From positions 1 through 11,136 of the forward strand of contig JALRMH010000140.1 of assembly GCA_026119935.1 (NCBI GenBank): a stretch of DNA of 11,136 bases, given 5' to 3'. This document shows, piece after piece, positions 6,204-11,136 of the stretch. Each line of letters starts with the position of its first letter. Positions within the stretch are counted from its first letter, which is position 1. The notes beneath the pieces are model-generated. The model was not told the DNA's origin, ran no database searches, and saw nothing but the letters and a program-made list of their open reading frames with translations. The DNA is from Endothia cerciana. Its lineage: Eukaryota; Ascomycota; Sordariomycetes; Diaporthales; Cryphonectriaceae. The position numbers were made by a program, and so were the translations under genes.

Positions 6204-8854
6204 TTAATTATTACTGACTTCCTTTTTGTCGTAAGTCTCGAGAGATGTGCAAGATACTTCCCTCTGAGGAGAGCCTTCGATCGAATCACCCGTCCCTTTT
6301 TGGCCCTTCTTCCCGAAAATACCCTGAACCCATGATATAAGGGTATGTCGTTCCTCAATGATAGGATAGATTGTGACACCCATGAAAGAGAAGATGGCCC
6401 AAAGTAAAGACACAATAACCCATCCAGTGAAGAACTTCTTCGAAAACTTGTAAGCCGTACCGTAAAGACTGCTTTTGACGTTAGTAGGAATATCATAGTG
6501 TATGTTTATCGACAACATCCAAGAGGAGACACATACCTCAGCGGCCAGATTATAAATAGAGCTAAGAACAAGAAAAGGGTAATGCCGCGGGCGATGTAAG
6601 CAGCCTTTCTCAGCTTCATAGGGTCGTAGCTTGAATCCTCGAAGGCGAGATCTTTGATAATGCCTTCATCGTCTGTCAAGCGAATGGCGGCGAGAGTGTC
6701 CCATGTGTAATGAGCATTATTAAATATAGATATGCTGAGAGTCACAAGAGCAGCTGCCCCAATCCCTGCGATGCAGCCATATAGACAAGGATCTGTTGCT
6801 CCAACAGAGGCAATGCTCACGACTCCCGAGAACCGCTTGGCCAGAGCCAACTGCATGTAATTTTAACGTTAGCAGCTGCTGAAATGTGAGCGTGGAGACC
6901 ATGCATGAAAAAGTGCTCTCACCCAAACTATAATGGCAGTGCAGAACCCAGTCCAGATAGATGCGGTTGCTGCCAGCGGTCCTTGTCGAGAGGAGAAGAA
7001 CGTGAGGATGAGTCCAGGTAGTGCTGAGCCCGTAAAAATTCCTGTCATATTCTAGGATGAAAGAAGAAAAATGGTCAGTGATGAGATTTATACATCAGTT
7101 CCATGGGCGAATGTGCTCACGTAGATGAAACCGAGGTCGATTTGAATTCCGTGCAGCATGGATCCGAAAGCAGCCATGAAGACCGCGAACCCAGCGACGC
7201 AGAAGTGACCTGAACGTAGCACCTGAGCATCGGAAGCTTTAGGGTTGAGATCTTTGAAAGCTGAGATTAGCAAGGCTAGACCTGAGCGTGGCTATATAGG
7301 AGGTCTTGACTTACAAGTCTTGTATACGTCATAAGAAAGAACAGTGGACACGCCAATGAGTTGACTAGAAATAGCACTAGTACAGCTCATAAACATGAGT
7401 ACAAGCACTAGATGTGTAAAGTCAATATAGGTTCAAAAGCAACCCCCTTGTCTCGCGCGCAGATGGGCACGAGTTTGATTAGAATTCACTTGCCTGCGCC
7501 AGCACCACCTTTTCCCGCAATTGTCTGAGCAGCGTATGGCAGGGTCAGACCAGCACTAATCTCCGAAGAGCTCATTCTCCTAGGGTACGTTGGAAATTCC
7601 TGCGTGTTCTCCAATGCAATAGCCGCGATGCCCATTGTCGTAGCCAAGGTAAAAGGCATTGCGTACCACGCCAGTCCTCCAAGAACATACCCGGGAATGG
7701 TGGACGCGGGATCCGCCGCAATGCCCTTTTGATGGAAGGAGTTGTCCAGGAAAACAACTCCAGTATATTCCAGGATACTGAGAATAGCAAATTTGAGTGC
7801 GGGCAGAGATCTTATTGTAAGATAACTGCCGTCTTCAGTAGGCGCCGAGTAGTTGTTGCGTTTGGCCGCTTCGATAAGCATATCCCACATAGTCCCTGGT
7901 GATCCTATCTGATTGCCAGTTGCGTAGACCTTGAACCAAAACACGAAGATAACAATCAGAATGATTGAAGTATGAACCTAACTAAGGTCAGCCTATATTC
8001 ATTTGTTGAAATGACCACACAATAAAACTTACGTAGTCTGTTAGGATAGTTGCTCTCAAACCCCCTCGTAATGTGTATGCTGCAACACTGACAGGAAGCA
8101 ACCAGAGGCCGGCGTATACGTTCATTCCAGTAAGGGAGTTGATTGCAGCCGCACCTCCTATCAAGATTGACGAAACGACTAGGATGTTCGAGGCCAAGCT
8201 GAAGAACATGAAGGAAAAATGTGCGGTTGTGCCGTATCGAATTCTTATTATCTCCAGGAATGTTTTGGCATTAGGTGCCTTTCGCTTGGATTGCTTTTTC
8301 CAATTAGTAAGTTGTGAAGGCGAAATGTAGGTTAGAATAGACTTACAATAGCCAAATTGCTGAATACCATAATCTGTGTGCTATTACATGCGGCGTAGAA
8401 GAATGACCCAGCGACTCCATATTCATAAGCAACAGTTGCTGAAGACAGTAGTGTTGTACTCCAAGTCCAAGACGATATCACACCAGCTGCGGTCAGGCCA
8501 GTCCCGAGGGATCGCTTGGCAACTTCATAAAGCAAGGCATTAGCTATTAGTACCTTTGCATACCCAACTATGAATGTCGACACGTTGGTTCTAGACAACG
8601 CTATTTACGCACCTGTAAACTCCTCGGCGTTGTTGAAGTTTCCTCGTTTTCTCAAGAGCGCAGTGATTGTCATCATGCCCAGGGCGAAGAGTGCGCCCAA
8701 ACCAATCACAACACCATAGCCAGCACCCTGCAAGGATAGTCATCATGTCAGCTTCACGGTGCTCTTGAATATGTAATTGAAGTATTGAGAGAAGGATGAG
8801 TAGTTACGGCAGACTTACCTGCGATAATGGAATCGCTGGACTCGTATCAGACAT
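6204..8854 (-). CDS. DUR3-like urea/polyamine transporter, sodium:solute symporter family, ten exons
   Basis: Exons on the minus strand: 8854-8819, 8727-8613, 8522-8347, 8293-8033, 7977-7494, 7407-7315, 7260-7121, 7051-6923, 6850-6537 and 6468-6204. They total 2013 nt, or 670 residues plus stop, within the usual range for fungal DUR3 proteins. All phases join without a stop. Introns are 53-90 nt and have GT-AG ends except intron 5, which is GC-AG. The start has A at -3 (CAACATG). Family hallmarks: a first membrane helix at about 15-37, KRSLGTGL then SSWTW (67-71), SNILVVSSILIGG and GLWLLPVSVAAYTLRGGLRATILTDY in exon 4, LEYTGVVF and FHQKGIAADP (277-286) in exon 5, SCTSAISSQLIGVSTVLSYDVY (365-386) in exon 6, and LHGIQIDLGFIYNMTGIFTG across exons 7-8. 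About 14-15 membrane helices are expected, ending in a hydrophilic Lys/Ser-rich tail (about 625-670). Known relatives are plasma-membrane, cation-coupled importers of urea, and in yeast also polyamines. The substrate of this copy is inferred. No urea-degrading gene adjoins it. Confidence 0.92.
7408..7493 (-). other. GC-AG intron (intron 5 of the transporter gene)
   Basis: The exon 5/intron junction reads CAG|GCAAGT on the minus strand, the strict consensus seen at known GC-type donors. The 86-nt intron ends CTAG before the TG CTT GTA coding start of exon 6. Using the GC donor keeps the conserved glycine-rich GKGGAGA run before the LVLMFMSCTSAISSQ helix. Two upstream GT dinucleotides (at 7508-7507 and 7505-7504) are in the same phase but would delete five or four residues and match the donor consensus poorly. 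Confidence 0.75.
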
Positions 8855-9100
8855 GTTGTATGAACAAGATGCAGTATGAAGCTTGCGATAAATCAATTTT
8901 CACACAACTCAGGTTTCTAGCAGCTCGCGAAAGCTCTGGGTCCATGCTTTATACCTGAGTGCGCAGTCAAGGTCGTCAAATGGCAGAGCTAATGTATGCG
9001 AAGAGCAATCCCTAGCATGAATAACGCCATCGCTGCAATAATTGCGCCAGCTTTTTCTATTGCCCACTCACTGTACTATAGTGAATCGGTTATCGTGACT
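8819..9100 (-). promoter_or_regulatory. promoter region of the transporter gene with TATA box and GATA-type sites
   Basis: Reading the minus strand, a TATAAA element (reverse complement of 8948-8953) lies about 95-100 bp before the ATG at 8854. HGATAR sites, the sequence bound by AreA/NIT2-type nitrogen regulators, occur as CGATAA at 8886-8891 and as the reverse complement of 9090-9095, with a third (CGATAG) farther off at 9368-9373. Nitrogen control of urea transporters is well known in fungi, so these are plausible. However, about one or two such sites are expected by chance in 500 bp, so the evidence is modest. Confidence 0.35.
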
Positions 9101-9844
9101 TTTAGAATTGATATCTTTCTAATGCCATATAAGGAAAAATGACGCCACACACCATGAATGGGTTTCCAAAGTGAAGATTGGTGAAGATTCATGTTTAGTG
9201 TATACTTTGTGGAAATGTTAGAGTGGATTTTAGGGATGATCCTGGAAGACGCAGAGTTCTGTATTCGTCCGCCGTTATCCAATAGGGTTACCGACTTACT
9301 TTTAGATTCACGGGTTGGAACTCTGACGTGCGCCCCGACGAGAACTTAGTTTACAATAATAAAGGTACGATAGACAGCAGAAGTTCGCGTGCATATACGA
9401 TCCCTTCAGGCACCTCACTCAGCGCGTCTACCTTACTCTGACATACGGGCAAGTCTATATTCCCAAAACCATAGCAGTCCGACCCAGAGCACTGGCTGCT
9501 TATAGACGACGCCGAAATGCTAGAGCGCTAACGTCGATATGTGATAAGCTTCATGCGTGGCCCTCACGAGTGTACAAGCATACACCTCGCAAATGCTGAG
9601 ATAGCTGTCGCAGTAGCTGCTATGTCCTAACGGGACTTGCTTGTTTATGAGATGACTTCGGAGGGTGTGTCCTTCCGTAATGACTATCATGTCATGTGTC
9701 CGAAGCTTGAATCTAAAGGGGTATAAGTGGAAATGATGGGCTGAGATGGTAAGGAGTGAACTATGAGCGTCTGCGTGCAAATATCCTACGCTTGATTCTC
9801 GCTAGAATGGGTGAATGTTGCAGAAATCGGGACACCTACCTATA
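9101..9844. other. gene-free stretch between the transporter promoter and the transposon
   Basis: No open frame here has coding character; the longest, 86 codons on the minus strand at 9520-9780, has no recognisable domain. The last 40 bases before the proposed transposon start (about 9805-9844) include GGGTGAATG and CGGGACACCTACCTATA and may belong to the terminal region of the element rather than to unique DNA, so the border is uncertain. Confidence 0.4.
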
Positions 9845-9854
9845 AGTCAGACCA

Positions 9855-9890
9855 CCCCCTTTCCGTTCACCCCCTAATTCCGTTCACCCT
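9855..9890 (+). repeat. subterminal direct repeats at the transposon 5' end
   Basis: CCCCCTTTCCGTTCA at 9855-9869 is followed directly by CCCCCTAATTCCGTTCA at 9870-9886, differing by two extra bases, and then by CCCT. Short tandem repeats inside the inverted terminus are common transposase-binding sites in Fot1/pogo-type elements. The segment is also bounded by GACCA at 9850-9854 and TGGTC at 9890-9894, which are complementary. Confidence 0.6.
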
Positions 9891-9994
9891 GGTCAGCCAC
9901 ACCGCCATTTCAACCCCCTTATATATTCTCACTTTTCTTCATTAATTCCTTTCCAAATAACTTCATCTTTCAACCAGACATCTATTACACTATA

Positions 9995-11136
9995 ATGAAG
10001 CCCTATACTGAGTCTGACATTCAAGAAGCTATTCAGGCTATCAGGGCCGGCTTGTCTATTCGAAAGGCCTTGGCTGAATAGGGCATTCCCTATCAAACAC
10101 TTCGAGATCGTTTATCAGGCACACAATCTCATCAGCTAGCTGCTGATTCTTTGCAAAGGCTCTCTATTAGCCAGGAAAGAAAACTTGTTGATTAGATTTT
10201 GATTCAAGAAAGTCTAGGACTTCCTCCTAGCCACTCAGAGCTGAGGCTTTTCGCTCAGAGAATCCTCAAGGTCTATAGAGATCTTTAACCTCTAGGAAAG
10301 AGATAGACTGAGTCTTTCCTGAAGAGAAATCTAGAGATCAGGGTCCAGAAAGCTCAGAGGATTGCTTCTGTTCGAACTAATAGAGCAACGACAGAGGTAA
10401 TTCGGCCTTGGTTCCGTCTGCTTGATCTTCTGCAGATCCAAGCTATCAAGCTAGCTAACAGATAGAATATAGATGAGGCTAGAATAATAGAGAGCTAGAG
10501 AGAGAATAAATTAGTCTTCAGAGGCTTCTCTTTATATTTAATCTAAGAAAAAGACTATAAGTCTAGAGCTTAGACCTCTTTCCTCGAGTGCATCTCGGCT
10601 ATTAGCAACTACCTCCTTCCTTTAATTATTTTTAAAAGAAAGACTATATAATAGCAATAGTTTCCTACTCTTCGAAACTCTTTTCAGAGCTAGCAATTCG
10701 CTGCTATAAAAAATAAATAAATAGATAATATAATAGTACTTAAATAGCTAAAGAAGATTTTTATTCTTAATAGCTAGCTAGAAAAACTTTTAAAGATTAA
10801 ACTATTAATTCTTAATAGCTATAATAGCTATATAACTAACGAATTTATTGTTATAATAATAGCGCTAGTAGCTTACAGCGTTAGCAAACAACAGTATTAG
10901 CAGTGTATAAGCTATTTCTCTTTAAATAGCTAGCGACTCAGCACACTGATTTTTTTTATATTATAAAAATTAGTCTTTATATTAATAGATACCTAATAGC
11001 TATTAATTAAACAGCTTGTTCTTGCTATATTATTATAACTCTGCTAAGTTTATATAATAAGTATTTTAACAATAAATTTATAAAAAAGTTTAATATTGTT
11101 TTATAAATTAATAATATAATTAATATATTTATAAGC
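9995..11136 (+). pseudogene. Fot1/pogo-like transposase, inactivated by transition-type stop codons
   Basis: From the ATG at 9995 the frame begins MKPYTESDIQEAIQAIRAG, a pipsqueak-type helix-turn-helix start (about residues 4-42). A CENPB-type DNA-binding helix-turn-helix follows (about 57-125: LSISQERKLVD, LGLPPSHSELRLFAQRIL). The catalytic DDE_1-like region opens with NIDEARI (Asp at about residue 160, from GAT at 10472) and continues through RA-stop-TSFLECISA. In-frame stops occur at 10079, 10193, 10286, 10304 and 10463 and many times later. The first four fit TGG to TAG or CAA to TAA, which is the transition pattern of RIP, with no indel needed over at least the first 480 bp. Gly-to-Arg and Met-to-Ile changes beside the catalytic Asp fit the same G-to-A process. 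The product cannot be functional. The C-terminal part is AT-saturated and runs off the window. Confidence 0.85.

Larger units (their letters stand above)
9845..11136 (+). mobile_element. 5' part of a decayed Fot1/pogo-like DNA transposon (Tc1/mariner superfamily)
   Basis: The element carries a transposase reading frame from 9995 and runs off the right edge. The proposed 5' end is AGTCAGACCACCCC at 9845, preceded by TA, the target duplicated by this superfamily. Two subterminal repeats follow: CCCCCTTTCCGTTCA at 9855-9869 and CCCCCTAATTCCGTTCA at 9870-9886. Family elements are about 1.8-2 kb, so the 3' end and matching inverted repeat should lie a few hundred bases beyond the window. The end may start up to about 40 bp earlier, because the preceding sequence also looks terminal-repeat-like. 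The element becomes extremely AT-rich after about 10,600. Confidence 0.75.

Noticed and set aside
8073..8330. Plus-strand 85-codon open frame inside the transporter gene
   Set aside because: It is antisense to exon 4 and intron 3 of the transporter, an expected shadow.
1..11136. CRISPR array, defence system, or biosynthetic gene cluster
   Set aside because: No regularly spaced repeats and no nuclease, synthase or regulator genes are present; the sequence is fungal.

Overview
The window reads as a gene-poor stretch of a filamentous ascomycete (Pezizomycotina) genome. Evidence: short introns of 53-90 nt with CTAAC/CTAAT-like branch points, two intact fungal-type genes, and a Fot1/pogo-like transposase whose in-frame stops fit transition mutations of the repeat-induced point mutation (RIP) type. 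Genus and species cannot be told from this sequence.

Layout. 1-110: the tail of a GC-rich open frame that runs straight into an AT-rich tract (about 103-260) with nested palindromes. 457-981 (+): a two-exon gene for a small SnoaL/NTF2-fold protein. 982-5214: about 4 kb of mixed composition with no gene I can support; it holds simple repeats, small inverted repeats and one very weak possible aldo-keto reductase relic. 5215-5470: an AT-rich island. 5474-5790 (-): a second GC-rich open frame, ending at a natural stop beside that island; it may be the last exon of a small unrecognised gene. 6204-8854 (-): the main feature, an apparently intact ten-exon gene for a DUR3-like urea/polyamine transporter of the sodium:solute symporter family (670 aa predicted). 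8855-9844: its promoter side plus non-coding sequence. About 9845 to the window end (+): the 5' part of a decayed Fot1/pogo element, mildly mutated at its start and extremely AT-rich after about 10,600.

The transporter would bring urea (or related small amines) across the plasma membrane. No urease or urea amidolyase gene is next to it, and no operon-like or obvious cluster relationship links it to the SnoaL-like gene. The patchwork of AT-rich decayed repeat DNA and intact genes is typical of fungal accessory or subtelomere-like compartments, but that placement is inference. I found no CRISPR array, rRNA or convincing tRNA, and no clearly new multi-gene system. The items most worth a second look are the transporter's GC-AG intron and tandem NAGNAG acceptor, the two GC-rich open frames abutting AT-rich tracts, and the uneven decay along the transposon.
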